64,000 nt of DNA from NCBI RefSeq assembly GCF_023630705.1, contig NZ_JALQEM010000034.1, positions 177,278 to 241,277 on the forward strand. The letters run 5' to 3'. The notes under the pieces are model-generated. The model saw only the letters and a list, made by a program, of their open reading frames with translations, had not been told where the DNA came from and did not search any database. This document shows positions 16,898 through 25,706 of this stretch, piece by piece. The number at the start of each line of letters is the position of its first letter. The first letter of the stretch is position 1. A program made the translations under genes and the position numbers. This stretch comes from Caballeronia sp. GAFFF1 (GTDB lineage Bacteria; Pseudomonadota; Gammaproteobacteria; Burkholderiales; Burkholderiaceae).

Positions 16898-17830
16898 ATG
16901 CCCACGCCGCCAGACGCCATCGGTTTCACGCAAGATCCGCTCGACCGCATGTCCGAGAAGCGCGACGACGAAACGTTTCTCGCAAGCCTCAGCGAAGACG
17001 CCGCGACGCGCTTTCTGCTCTTCGCGAACAACAACGTGCCGCTTTTCAAGCGCGCGGACGGCCACGATCCGCTCTTTCTCGCGCACGAAGCCGCGCAGTT
17101 CGGCACGCCGCTGCAGACCGTGCTGCTCGGGCGCGACGCCGACCGGCGCGCGCTCTTCGCCTGCTCCGTCGATACGACCGCCGAGGCCGCCGCCGATGCG
17201 CTTCCGGGCGCAAGCGTCGAAGCGATCGAACTGCGTCCGGTCGCCATGCAAGGGCTCGTCGCGCCGCCGCTCGTAAGCGCGCTCGGCGAGGCGCGTTCGA
17301 TGCTCGACTGGCATCGGCGGCACCGCTTCTGCGCGAACTGCGGGAATCCGACCGACAGCGCGGGCGCCGGCTGGCGGCGGATTTGCGGCCAGTGCGGCGC
17401 GCAGCACTTTCCGCGCGTCGATCCGGTCGTCATCATGCTCGTCACCGATGGCGAGCGCTGCCTGCTCGGCCGTCAGCCGCAATTCGCAACGGGCATGTAC
17501 TCCGCGCTCGCCGGCTTCATCGAGCCGGGCGAGACGTTCGAGCATGCGGTGTATCGGGAAGTGCTGGAGGAAGCCGGCATTCGCTGCGCCGACGTGCGTT
17601 ACTTCGCGTCGCAGCCGTGGCCGTTTCCGTCCTCGCTGATGATCGGCTGCTTCGCCCGCGCGACGGACACGGAAATCACCGTCGACGAAAAAGAGCTCGA
17701 AGACGCCCGCTGGTTCAGTCGCGATGAAGTCCGCGCCATGCTAGACGGCACGCACCCGCAAGGATTGAACGCGCCGAAAGCCTTCGCCATCGCGCATCAC
17801 TTGCTGAAGGCGTTCGTCGAAGGCGACTAA
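16898..17830 (+). CDS. nudC: NAD(+) diphosphatase / RNA deNADding Nudix hydrolase
   Basis: NudC of 310 residues, hydrolysing NADH/NAD and removing NAD caps from RNA 5' ends. A four-cysteine zinc site is visible: CANC near 147-150 and CGQC near 165-168. The Nudix box is GFIEPGETFEHAVYREVLEEAGI (in pieces GFIEPGE and REVLEEAG), and the SQPWPFPSSLMIGC sequence is the NudC-specific SQPWPFPxS motif. The ATG at 16898 precedes MPTPPDAIGF. An earlier in-frame ATG at 16829 adds 23 unlikely residues. It ends 4 bp from the convergent LacI gene. Confidence 0.95.
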   Translation: MPTPPDAIGFTQDPLDRMSEKRDDETFLASLSEDAATRFLLFANNNVPLFKRADGHDPLFLAHEAAQFGTPLQTVLLGRDADRRALFACSVDTTAEAAADALPGASVEAIELRPVAMQGLVAPPLVSALGEARSMLDWHRRHRFCANCGNPTDSAGAGWRRICGQCGAQHFPRVDPVVIMLVTDGERCLLGRQPQFATGMYSALAGFIEPGETFEHAVYREVLEEAGIRCADVRYFASQPWPFPSSLMIGCFARATDTEITVDEKELEDARWFSRDEVRAMLDGTHPQGLNAPKAFAIAHHLLKAFVEGD

Positions 17831-17834
17831 AGCC

Positions 17835-18893
17835 TCAGAGCGTCTCGCGCTCGATGATCTCGAAGCCGACATCGACCGGCGCAACCGGCGCGGCGCCGCC
17901 GAGCCGGTCGATCAGGCAGCGCGCCGCGGTGGCGCCGATGCGCTTGCCATCGACGCGCACCGTAGTGAGCGCGGGCGTCGTGTCGGCGGCGAAGTCGAGG
18001 TCGCCGAAGCCGCACACGGCGAGCCGCGCCGGTACGTCGAGACCGAGCCGCCGCGCCTCCGAGACCACGCCGAGCGCGAGCAGATCCGAACTGCAAAATA
18101 TCGCGTCGACCTCAGGCGTCGACTCCTGAATGCGCCGCAGCGCGTCTTTCCCGAGCGCCACCGACGAAGGCGGCGGCATCAGCACATCGGCGACGTCGCG
18201 CAGGCCGCGCAAAGCGAGCGTGTCGATGAAACCGCGCCGCCGCGCGAGCGCGCGCTGATCCGTCGCGCAGACGAGCGCCGGATGCGCCGCGCCACGCGCG
18301 ACGAAGCGCTCCGCCACCGCCGCGCCGATCCGATAGTGCGAAAACCCGACGAGCATGTCGATCGGGTCGTCGGTCATGTCCCACGTCTCGACAATCGGAA
18401 TGCCGATCTTGCGCAGCCGTTCGCGCAGCGTCGGCGTATGCGCCACGCCCGTCAGCAACACGCCTTCCGGACGGCGGCTCAGCACGGCGTCGAGCAGCTG
18501 ATCTTCGTTTTCGTCGCTATACCCCGACAGGCCGAGCAGCACCTGATAGCCGGCGCGCGACATGGTATCGCTGAACACCTGCACCGTTTCCGAGAAGAGC
18601 GAATGCGCGACGGTCGGCACGATGGCGGCAATCAGCCGCGATTTCGCCGACGACAAGCCGCCCGCCAGCCGGTTGGGCACGTAGCCGAGCTCGCTCACCG
18701 CGCGGCGCACGCGGGCGAGCGTCTCGGGCGCGACCGTATCCGGCGCGTTGAACACGCGTGAGACGGTAATCGGAGAGACGCCCGCAGACGCCGCCACGTC
18801 CGTGATGCGCACGCCCTTCGATGTGCCGCGCGTGCGGCGCGGCGCGGGGCTCGCCTTTGCGGCGTCGTCAGAGATGTCGGCGAGCTTGGTCAT
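17835..18893 (-). CDS. LacI/GntR-family transcriptional repressor of the sugar-acid operon
   Basis: Repressor of 352 residues. The HTH and hinge are VRITDVAASAGVSPITVSRVFN and YVPNRLAGGL, followed by a type I periplasmic-binding-fold effector domain (IAAIVPTVAHSLFSETVQ, GVVSEARRLGLDVP, CGFGDLDFA, in pieces). It is the last gene of a four-gene minus-strand operon (dehydratase, RraA-like, MFS, regulator; 45-bp gap to MFS). It presumably represses the operon by binding the two 16-bp palindromes at 22886 and 22915. The sequence resembles the GntR/IdnR branch that senses sugar acids. The inducer is inferred to be a sugar acid or its breakdown product. Confidence 0.92.
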   Translation of the reverse strand: MTKLADISDDAAKASPAPRRTRGTSKGVRITDVAASAGVSPITVSRVFNAPDTVAPETLARVRRAVSELGYVPNRLAGGLSSAKSRLIAAIVPTVAHSLFSETVQVFSDTMSRAGYQVLLGLSGYSDENEDQLLDAVLSRRPEGVLLTGVAHTPTLRERLRKIGIPIVETWDMTDDPIDMLVGFSHYRIGAAVAERFVARGAAHPALVCATDQRALARRRGFIDTLALRGLRDVADVLMPPPSSVALGKDALRRIQESTPEVDAIFCSSDLLALGVVSEARRLGLDVPARLAVCGFGDLDFAADTTPALTTVRVDGKRIGATAARCLIDRLGGAAPVAPVDVGFEIIERETL

Positions 18894-18938
18894 GCATGGA
18901 TTGGCGCGTCAGAGCCGGATCGGAGAAAGCGCGCCATT

Positions 18939-20294
18939 TTAGGCCTTCACGGGGGCATCGACGGCGGCGTCGCCGCGCGTGTTCCCGCGCCGCATCAGCA
19001 GCATCGTCACGACGGCGAAAATCAGCAGGCACGCAGCCGGAATCAGCATCGGCGCCTTCACGCTGCCGCTCGTCTGCCGCACCCACGGCACCAGATTCTG
19101 CGCGATAAACCCGCCGACATTGCCGAGCGAATTGATCGCCGCAATGCCCGCCGCCGCGCGCGCGCCGGTCAGGAACTTCGGCGGAATCGTCCAGAAGCAT
19201 GGCAGCAGCAGATACATGCATGGCGCGCCGAGGCAGAGCGCGATGAAGCGCAGCGTGTTGGTCGGCAGGAAAACGCTCGCCAGGAAGAAGACGACGCCGA
19301 GCAGCGCGGCAGTCAACATCGCCACGGTCGTCCGGCGGTCGGAGCCGTTCGCCGCGCGCAGCTTCGCGGGCAGCCACGCCAGCACGACGGTCGCCGCGAG
19401 CCACGGCACGATGTTGAGCAGGCCGTTGGTCGTGTTCGACACGCCGAAGCCCTTCACCAGCGTCGGCAGCCAGTAGCTGACGCCATAGACGGACATCGAC
19501 AGCATCATGTAGTAGAGCGCCATGCCGATCACGCGCGGCTCGGTCAGCACGCGCATGACGTTCGCGTGGCTCGTCTCGGCTTTTTTCGCCTGCTGGCGTT
19601 CGGTTTCGAGCGTGGCGTCGAGCCAGCTCTTTTCACCGTCGGAAAGAAAACGCGCTTTTTTCGGCGATGCCGGCAGCCACAGGAGCACGACCACCGTGAG
19701 CAGCACCGACGGCACGCCCGTCACGATGAACACCAGCTGCCAGCCTTGCAGGCCGAACCACGCCTTGTCGAGCAGATAGCCGCAGATCGGCGCGCCGACC
19801 ATGTTGCCGATGCTGCTGCCGAGCGTGAAGTACCCGAGCATCCGCACACGATGCCGCTGCGGAAACCACAGCGTGAGGTAATAGATGACGCCGGGATACA
19901 ACCCCGCCTCCGACGCACCGAGCAGGAACCGCAAGATGTAGAACATGGTCGCGTTCGTGGTGAACGCGAGCAGGATCGTGACGACGCCCCACGTCAGCAT
20001 GATCCGCGCGATCCAGCGCGGCGCGCCGTACTTGTGCAGCAGCACGTTGCTCGGAATCTCGAAGATCAGATAGCCGATGAAAAACAGCGACGCACCGAGC
20101 CCGTACGCCACTTCGGAAATGCCGAGGCTGCCGAGCATCTGCAGCTTGGCGAAGCCGATGTTCGAGCGGTCGATATACGCGACGAGATACAGCAGGCCGA
20201 CGAGCGGCATCAACCGCCATGCGAGGCGGTTGATGAGACGCGGCTCGTCGACGGTCAGCGGCGCGTTGCGGGAAAGCGGCGATCGGGTGTTCAC
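18939..20294 (-). CDS. MFS transporter, anion:cation symporter (sugar-acid/tartrate-like)
   Basis: Twelve-helix major facilitator of 451 residues, GTG start. The ACS family signature is visible: LLYLVAYIDRSNIGFAKLQM in the first helix, ASEAGLYPGVIYYLTLWFPQRHR after helix 4, and SWQ-like GLQGWQLVFIVTG. Members import organic anions such as galactonate, glucarate, tartrate and phthalate with protons. The gene is embedded between the RraA-like and LacI genes, so it most likely brings in the sugar acid that the dehydratase handles. Confidence 0.9.
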   Translation of the reverse strand: MNTRSPLSRNAPLTVDEPRLINRLAWRLMPLVGLLYLVAYIDRSNIGFAKLQMLGSLGISEVAYGLGASLFFIGYLIFEIPSNVLLHKYGAPRWIARIMLTWGVVTILLAFTTNATMFYILRFLLGASEAGLYPGVIYYLTLWFPQRHRVRMLGYFTLGSSIGNMVGAPICGYLLDKAWFGLQGWQLVFIVTGVPSVLLTVVVLLWLPASPKKARFLSDGEKSWLDATLETERQQAKKAETSHANVMRVLTEPRVIGMALYYMMLSMSVYGVSYWLPTLVKGFGVSNTTNGLLNIVPWLAATVVLAWLPAKLRAANGSDRRTTVAMLTAALLGVVFFLASVFLPTNTLRFIALCLGAPCMYLLLPCFWTIPPKFLTGARAAAGIAAINSLGNVGGFIAQNLVPWVRQTSGSVKAPMLIPAACLLIFAVVTMLLMRRGNTRGDAAVDAPVKA

Positions 20295-20374
20295 GGTGTC
20301 TCCAGTGCGAGGCGGTCGGCTGCGGTCGGCAGCGCGCCTTGTCGTATGCGTTTCCTGCTGGCCCGCCTAAGAAC

Positions 20375-21109
20375 TCAACCGCGCTGCTTGCGCCATTCGG
20401 CATACGCCGCGAGCGTTTCCTCATTCGGCGGATACGTGCCGCGCAAGAGCGCGCCCGCTTCCACGCGCGTCGTCACGAACTCTTCGAGCAGTTCCTGCTC
20501 GGCGGCATCCTTCGCGACCTGCTCGGCCATGTGACGCGGCACGATCACGACGCCATCGACATCGCCGACGACAATATCGCCCGGATACACGGCCACGCCG
20601 CCGCACGCGATCGGCACGTTCATGTCCACCGCGTGATGCTTCGCCAGATTGAGCGGCGCGCTCGCGCCCGCGCAGAAAAGCGGCAGCCCGATCTCGCCGA
20701 TGGTGCCGCTGTCGCGCACGCAGCCGTCCGAGACCATGCCCGCGACGCCGCGCACTTTCAGGCGCGTGGTGAGAATGGATCCGGTCGATGCCACCGTGCG
20801 ATCGCCGCGGCAATCCTGCACGAGCACGCTGCCCGGCGGCGCGCTCTCGACCGCCTTGCGCTGCGGATGGTCCGGGTCCTGAAACACGCCCACGTGATCG
20901 ATATCTTCGCGCGCCGGAATGTTGCGCAGCGTGAAGGCCGGACCGACGAGATTCGGCGCGCCCTTCGCGGGCTTTACGAGCGGCGCGACGCCTTGCAGGA
21001 ACACGTTGCGCAAGCCGCGCTTGAAGAGTTGCGTCGTGAGCGTCGCGGTGCTGACGTGGCGCAGCAGGTCGAGCGTTTCGTCGGAAATGGCGATGTCTTG
21101 TGTCGTCAT
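20375..21109 (-). CDS. RraA-like / HMG-CHA aldolase family protein
   Basis: Protein of 244 residues with the RraA fold. RGDRTVASTGSILTTRLKVRGVAGMVSDGCVRDS (in pieces) contains the conserved GxxDGxxRD-type substrate and metal site, and YPGDIVVGDVDGVVIVP is the second family signature. Stand-alone members of this length act as 4-hydroxy-4-methyl-2-oxoglutarate/oxaloacetate aldolases rather than as RNase E inhibitors. It starts 16 bp after the dehydratase stop. I infer that it cleaves or otherwise processes the 2-keto-3-deoxy product of that enzyme. The annotation 'ribonuclease activity regulator' would be misleading here. Confidence 0.85.
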   Translation of the reverse strand: MTTQDIAISDETLDLLRHVSTATLTTQLFKRGLRNVFLQGVAPLVKPAKGAPNLVGPAFTLRNIPAREDIDHVGVFQDPDHPQRKAVESAPPGSVLVQDCRGDRTVASTGSILTTRLKVRGVAGMVSDGCVRDSGTIGEIGLPLFCAGASAPLNLAKHHAVDMNVPIACGGVAVYPGDIVVGDVDGVVIVPRHMAEQVAKDAAEQELLEEFVTTRVEAGALLRGTYPPNEETLAAYAEWRKQRG

Positions 21110-21125
21110 GGTGTCGTTATCGTGT

Positions 21126-22871
21126 TCAGTGGATTTCCGGCTCGCCGCCGTGCGCGGCCGACTTTTCTTCGAGGAAATCGAAGTCGCAGCCCTTGTTCGC
21201 TTGCGTCACATGCAGTTGATGCATCACGCCGAAGCCGCGTTCGAACGGGCGCTTCGGCGGCGTCCAGGCGGCTTTGCGCGCGGCGAGTTCTTCGTCGCTG
21301 ACTTCGAGATGCAGGCGGCGCGCGGGCACGTCAAGTTCTACGATGTCGCCGTCTCTCACCAGCGCGAGCGGCCCGCCGACGAACGATTCCGGCGCGACGT
21401 GCAGCACGCACGCGCCGTAGCTCGTGCCGCTCATGCGCGCGTCCGAGATGCGCACCATGTCGCGCACGCCCTCTTTCAGGAGCTTCTGCGGAATCGGCAA
21501 CTGGCCCCACTCCGGCATGCCCGGGGCGCCGACCGGTCCCGCGTGCTGAAGGACGATCACGGAATCGGCGGTGATATCGAGGGTTTCGTCGTCGATGCGC
21601 GCCGCCATGTCGGCGTAGTCCTTGAACACGACCGCCGGCCCGCGATGCTTCAGCAGATGCGCTTCCATCGCCGCCGGCTTGATGACGGCGCCGTCAGGCG
21701 CGAGATTGCCGGTGAGCACGGCGAGGCCATCGTTCGGCACGAGCGGATTGCCGAACCGGCGAATCACGTCGTCATTGAAAATTTCGGCGCCCGCGATGTT
21801 CTCGCCGAGCGTCGCGCCATTGACCGTTAGTTGCGAACCATCGATCAGGTCGCCGAGTTCGGCGAGGAGCGCGCGCAGGCCTCCGGCGTAGAAGAAGTCT
21901 TCCATCAGATACTGGCCGGCCGGCCGCAAGTTGGCGATGACCGGCGTCACGCGCGACAGTTCGTCGAAGCGAGCGGTCGTGAGCGGCACGCCCGCGCGCC
22001 GCGCGACCGCCACCAGATGCACGATAGCGTTGGTCGAGCCCGACATCGCGAGCACCGTGGTGACGGCGTTGTCGAATGACTTCGGCGTGAGAATGTCGGA
22101 CGGCTTCAGATCGGTCCACACCATCTCGACGATGCGCTGTCCCGTGAGCGACGCATACTGGGCATGCCGCGAGTCCACCGCCGGAATCGACGCGAAGCCG
22201 GGCAACGTGAGGCCGAGCGCTTCGGTGGCGCTCGTCATCGTGGATGCCGTGCCCATCGTCATGCAATGGCCCGGCGAGCGCGCGATGCCGCTTTCGACGC
22301 CCTTCCACTCGTCCTCGGTGATCTTGCCCGCGCGCAGTTCCGCCCAGTACTTCCACGTGTCGGACCCGCTGCCGAGCGTGCGGCCGTTCCAGTTGCCGCG
22401 AAGCATGGGGCCGGCGGGCAGATAAATGGCGGGCAGGTCCATGCTGATCGCGCCCATCAAGAGGCCGGGCGTGGTCTTGTCGCAGCCGCCCATCAGCACG
22501 CAGCCGTCGAACGGATATGAGCGCAGCAGTTCTTCCACTTCCATCGCGAGAAAGTTGCGATAAAGCATGGTCGTCGGCTTCTGAAACGGCTCGGCGAGCG
22601 TCATCACGGGCATTTCTACCGGGAAGCCGCCCGCCTGCCAGATGCCGCGCTTCACTTCCTCGACGCGCTGCTTGAAGTGCGTGTGGCACGAATTGATCTC
22701 GCTCCACGTGTTCACCACGGCGATGACCGGCTTGCCCATGTAATCGGACGAGTGATAGCCCATCTGCGCGGTGCGCGAGCGGTGCCCGAACGAGCGCAGA
22801 TCGTTCACGCCATACCAGCGATGGCTGCGCAGTTCTTCGGGCGTCTTGCGTTTCGTGGGGTCGTAGGCCAA
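21126..22871 (-). CDS. IlvD/Edd-family sugar-acid dehydratase (L-arabinonate dehydratase-like)
   Basis: Iron-sulfur dehydratase of 581 residues that removes water from an aldonic acid to give a 2-keto-3-deoxy acid. The Fe-S ligand cysteines lie in NSCHTHF, MGGCDKTTPG and PGHCMTMGTAS. The catalytic serine loop is ARMSGTSYGACVLHVAPE. I choose the TTG at 22871 (LAYDPTKRKTPEELRSHRW) because AAGGAG sits 7 bases upstream. An ATG 30 bases earlier has no ribosome site and would place the coding region inside operator 1. First gene of the operon under the LacI-type regulator. Arabinonate is the most similar known substrate, but related aldonates are possible. Confidence 0.92.
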   Translation of the reverse strand: MAYDPTKRKTPEELRSHRWYGVNDLRSFGHRSRTAQMGYHSSDYMGKPVIAVVNTWSEINSCHTHFKQRVEEVKRGIWQAGGFPVEMPVMTLAEPFQKPTTMLYRNFLAMEVEELLRSYPFDGCVLMGGCDKTTPGLLMGAISMDLPAIYLPAGPMLRGNWNGRTLGSGSDTWKYWAELRAGKITEDEWKGVESGIARSPGHCMTMGTASTMTSATEALGLTLPGFASIPAVDSRHAQYASLTGQRIVEMVWTDLKPSDILTPKSFDNAVTTVLAMSGSTNAIVHLVAVARRAGVPLTTARFDELSRVTPVIANLRPAGQYLMEDFFYAGGLRALLAELGDLIDGSQLTVNGATLGENIAGAEIFNDDVIRRFGNPLVPNDGLAVLTGNLAPDGAVIKPAAMEAHLLKHRGPAVVFKDYADMAARIDDETLDITADSVIVLQHAGPVGAPGMPEWGQLPIPQKLLKEGVRDMVRISDARMSGTSYGACVLHVAPESFVGGPLALVRDGDIVELDVPARRLHLEVSDEELAARKAAWTPPKRPFERGFGVMHQLHVTQANKGCDFDFLEEKSAAHGGEPEIH

Positions 22872-22885
22872 GCGATGTCTCCTTG

Positions 22886-22901
22886 ATGGTAGCGTTACCA
22901 T
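22886..22901. promoter_or_regulatory. LacI-type operator 1 of the sugar-acid operon
   Basis: ATGGTAGCGTTACCAT is a 16-bp palindrome with one non-pairing central position on each side, the form expected for LacI/GntR-family sites. It lies directly upstream of the ribosome site (22879-22884) of the dehydratase gene, where a bound repressor would block transcription. Confidence 0.75.
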
Positions 22902-22914
22902 GTCGATGCACGCG

Positions 22915-22930
22915 ATGGTAGCGTTATCAT
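22915..22930. promoter_or_regulatory. LacI-type operator 2 of the sugar-acid operon
   Basis: ATGGTAGCGTTATCAT, identical to operator 1 at 15 of 16 positions. The two centres are 29 bp apart, close to three helical turns, allowing cooperative binding on one face of the DNA. Confidence 0.72.
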
Positions 22931-22968
22931 CGGCGAGCGTCGCTTGGGGTTTCTACGAGCAGCAGACG

Positions 22969-23640
22969 CTATTTGACGATGGAATGGACGGAGCCGAGCA
23001 GCTCCGAGAGTCCGAGCCAGAGAATCTGCACGCCGATGCAGAATATGACGAACGCGAACAGCCGCATGGCGACCTGCGTGCCGACGGTGCCGAGCAACCG
23101 TTCGAGATACCCGGCGAAGCGCACGCAGACGTAGATGCTCGCGCACAGCAGCACGAGGCCGACCGTCACGCCGACGATATGAACCGGCTGCAAGCCGTGG
23201 CGCGGCGAGCCGGTCCCGAGCGCGATGGCCACCGCAATCGAGCCCGGTCCGACGGTGATCGGCAGCGTCAGCGGGTAGAACGCCTTCGCGCGCAGCGTTG
23301 CGCCGCTACGCGGCGTGGGCGTGGGCGCGGGCTCGGTGGAAGCGTCTTCGTCGGGTGCCTGAAGGAGGCTCCAGCCCGCCATCGAAACCACGATGCCGCC
23401 CGCCACGCGCAGCACCGGAATCGAAATACCGAAGAAGTTGAGCACGTACGCGCCCACCGACAGCGACACGAGAAGAATGACGAAGCTGTTCAACGAGATG
23501 CGCCGGGCGAGCTCCTGCCGCTCGGCATCGCTGATGTGCGGCAGCATGCTCAGCACGACGAGCGCGACCGCGGGCGGATTGATGATGGGAAACAGCCCGG
23601 CGACGATCACGAGCACGGTCTTGACGAATTCGTTGAACAT
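22969..23640 (-). CDS. MarC family integral membrane protein
   Basis: Protein of 223 residues with about six hydrophobic segments. The family signatures are visible: LFPIINPPAVALVVLSML at the N terminus, ISLNSFVILLVSLSVGAYVLNFFGISIPVLRVAGGIVV (in pieces) and FYPLTLPITVGPGSIAVAIALG. The start at 23640 (MFNEFVKTVL) is chosen over a long arginine-rich extension. The MarC family was once linked to multiple antibiotic resistance, but its function is unknown. It is followed 39 bp later by the operators of the sugar-acid operon. Confidence 0.9.
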   Translation of the reverse strand: MFNEFVKTVLVIVAGLFPIINPPAVALVVLSMLPHISDAERQELARRISLNSFVILLVSLSVGAYVLNFFGISIPVLRVAGGIVVSMAGWSLLQAPDEDASTEPAPTPTPRSGATLRAKAFYPLTLPITVGPGSIAVAIALGTGSPRHGLQPVHIVGVTVGLVLLCASIYVCVRFAGYLERLLGTVGTQVAMRLFAFVIFCIGVQILWLGLSELLGSVHSIVK

Positions 23641-23678
23641 GCTCGATAGGTTTGGGATGTCGATTCGGTGACTAGTCC

Positions 23679-24026
23679 TCAGCCCGACACGAGCGGCGCA
23701 GTCAGAATCAGCGCGCACTCCGTCAGAAACGAGCCGAGCCCCACGCCGATCAGCACGCGCGCTACGTACGTCCACATGCGCCGGTCGACGTTGCCCGAGC
23801 AGCGCCACGCCGCCGTGCACCACGCGAGATAGAGCGCGCCGCACGCGGCGAACAGGCCCAGCGTGCCGGGCCAGAACCAGATGGTAATCAGCAGAAACGC
23901 TTCGGGAGCAACGCCGCTGCCCCAGAGGTACAGGTAGACCGCCCACCATGCGAGATGCATTGGCAGGCCGAGCAGCCACCAGACTTTCCAGAAACGTTCT
24001 TCTCCGCGCCAGGCCTTGCGCAACAT
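23679..24026 (-). CDS. Small multi-pass membrane protein of unknown function
   Basis: Predicted protein of 115 residues, very rich in tryptophan at the N terminus (MLRKAWRGEERFWKVWWLLGLP). Three hydrophobic segments follow: about 20-35, 40-70 (FLLITIWFWPGTLGLFAACGALYLAWC in pieces) and 92-112. No ribosome site is clear at the chosen ATG. It ends 38 bp before the MarC gene on the same strand and may be cotranscribed with it. It resembles DUF-type membrane proteins common in Burkholderia, but I cannot name the family. Confidence 0.7.
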   Translation of the reverse strand: MLRKAWRGEERFWKVWWLLGLPMHLAWWAVYLYLWGSGVAPEAFLLITIWFWPGTLGLFAACGALYLAWCTAAWRCSGNVDRRMWTYVARVLIGVGLGSFLTECALILTAPLVSG

Positions 24027-24171
24027 GCGTCGCCGTATAAAGAAAGGAGGCTGGCATTTTACTTCACGGGATGCGGCCGCACGCCCGGCGTCTCGCGGCC
24101 GACGACGCCGGTAACGACTAGGTTCTCGTGGCATTTCAGCCTATTGCGTCGCGGCAAATGCCGATTTCCTG

Positions 24172-25512
24172 CTATGCGCGGCGCTCGGTGAGCATTTGAC
24201 TCGCCAGATCGCCATGATGCATGGCGAGCGCGCGCAGCGACGGCCACATATGCATGTGGTGAACCATGAAACTGTCCGCGCGCTGAAGCTGATAAGGCGT
24301 GTTCAGCGTGATGCAGTCGACGAGTTCCGCAGCGCCTGCCATGCCGTGACGCGCGAGCACCCTGATGAACGTGTCCTGATCGCCGCCGCTCGCGTACGTC
24401 GACGACTTGTCCGCCACGCCGCCGATTGCATGCTCCACTTCGCCCAGCACGTCGAAGTTCGCCTGCGTGCGCCGAAAGCCCATGATGCCGGAGTTGAACT
24501 GCCAGCTCATGTCCATCGCGATCAGGCGGTCGCGATTGTCGAGCAGCCGTTCGAGCGGCACCCACTGGTCGATCACGAGCACGTCCGCGTCGATCCAGAA
24601 CACCCATTCGTGCTGAGGCAAATGGCGACGCAGCACCCACGGCTTCAGCCAGTTGCCGCTCGCGCCGTGCGGCGATTCCCGCGGGATATCGCGATAAAGA
24701 TGCAGCGCATAGCCGTGGCGCGCGCAGTAGCGCCGCAGATTGCGCTCCGCGATGGCGCCGTATGCGCGAATGTTCGGCGTGTAGAGCATGGCAATGGCGA
24801 TGCGCGCATCCGGGCGCAGCGCCTCGTACGCGTCCTCCGCGATATCTGAAGCAGGCAGCGTCAGATACGCCTCGCCCTTCGCCTGACACGCGTTGACGTG
24901 CGACGCGATCAGATCGCGCAGGTCGGCGTGAACCGGTTCGTTCGGCGGCCCGTCGGGAATGTCGGCGAGCGCGATGGCGAAAACGCGCAGCCGCGCCCAC
25001 AGCGGATCGATATGCCACGCCGCGGGCACGACGGCATGCACGCCGTCGATCTGCGTCATGTAACCGAGCGGCGCCGTCATGCGCAGAAGGGCCGACTCGC
25101 TCGCGAGCGCGCCGCCGAAGCGCGCGCCCGCGCACAGGCGTTCCGCCATCGCACGCGACGCAGGCGTATTGCGCCAGAGCTGGAACGCGCCGATCACCGT
25201 ATCGCTTTCGGCGTCGCCCATCGAGACGATCAACGCGTCGCGTTCAGCATCCGCCATCAGCGATTCGCAGGCGATATCGCTCAAAATCAGGCAGTCCTGC
25301 GTGAGCAGCAGCACGAAGTCGCCGTCGGCAGCGGCGCGCAGCGCGCGCAACAGCGTCTGAAACTTCAGCAGCATGCGCAGATGCGTCCAGCCGATGCCGC
25401 TCGCATCGACAAACTCATGGGCGTAACCGCGATGCGCGCAATAGCGCCGATGGTTCTCGAACGACGCGTGCGCGTCCCGGCTCGCGAAGAAACTGATGAC
25501 TCGGGTCGTCAT
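24172..25512 (-). CDS. Two-domain glycosyltransferase-like protein (GT34/MNN10-like C-terminal domain)
   Basis: Protein of 446 residues with an internal duplication. The C-terminal half (about 236-446) has IAIAMLYTPN, RRYCARHGYALHLYRD, WLKPWVLRRHLP, the DxD nucleotide-sugar motif WIDADVLVID (308-310), FNSGIMGFRR and GGDQDTF, the layout of galactosyltransferase GMA12/MNN10 proteins. The N-terminal half (1-230) repeats the frame (RVISFFAS, HRRYCAHRGYAHEFVD, HLRMLLKFQTLL), but LLLTQDCLIL stands where the DxD should be, so it is probably non-catalytic. No signal peptide. The acceptor is unknown and there is no polysaccharide cluster around it. Confidence 0.75.
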   Translation of the reverse strand: MTTRVISFFASRDAHASFENHRRYCAHRGYAHEFVDASGIGWTHLRMLLKFQTLLRALRAAADGDFVLLLTQDCLILSDIACESLMADAERDALIVSMGDAESDTVIGAFQLWRNTPASRAMAERLCAGARFGGALASESALLRMTAPLGYMTQIDGVHAVVPAAWHIDPLWARLRVFAIALADIPDGPPNEPVHADLRDLIASHVNACQAKGEAYLTLPASDIAEDAYEALRPDARIAIAMLYTPNIRAYGAIAERNLRRYCARHGYALHLYRDIPRESPHGASGNWLKPWVLRRHLPQHEWVFWIDADVLVIDQWVPLERLLDNRDRLIAMDMSWQFNSGIMGFRRTQANFDVLGEVEHAIGGVADKSSTYASGGDQDTFIRVLARHGMAGAAELVDCITLNTPYQLQRADSFMVHHMHMWPSLRALAMHHGDLASQMLTERRA

Positions 25513-25706
25513 GGAATGCTCGATGAGAGATGCAGGCAATCACCGATTCTGCGTTCGCATTCGGGGCGTGGGCAAGCGGCTGGACACTTTGTTTCATGCT
25601 GCGTGACGTGGCGCCGACTCGTATCGTCCGCGCGTGCAACAGGATTCAAGACGCCGCGCGGGCGCGCCTCGACAATTGCGCTTTCTGCCAACCGAACGGG
25701 GAATCT

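Noticed and set aside
22872..22901. ATG at 22901 as the dehydratase start
   Set aside because: No ribosome site, and the codons would be made of operator sequence. TTG 22871 has AAGGAG at good spacing.
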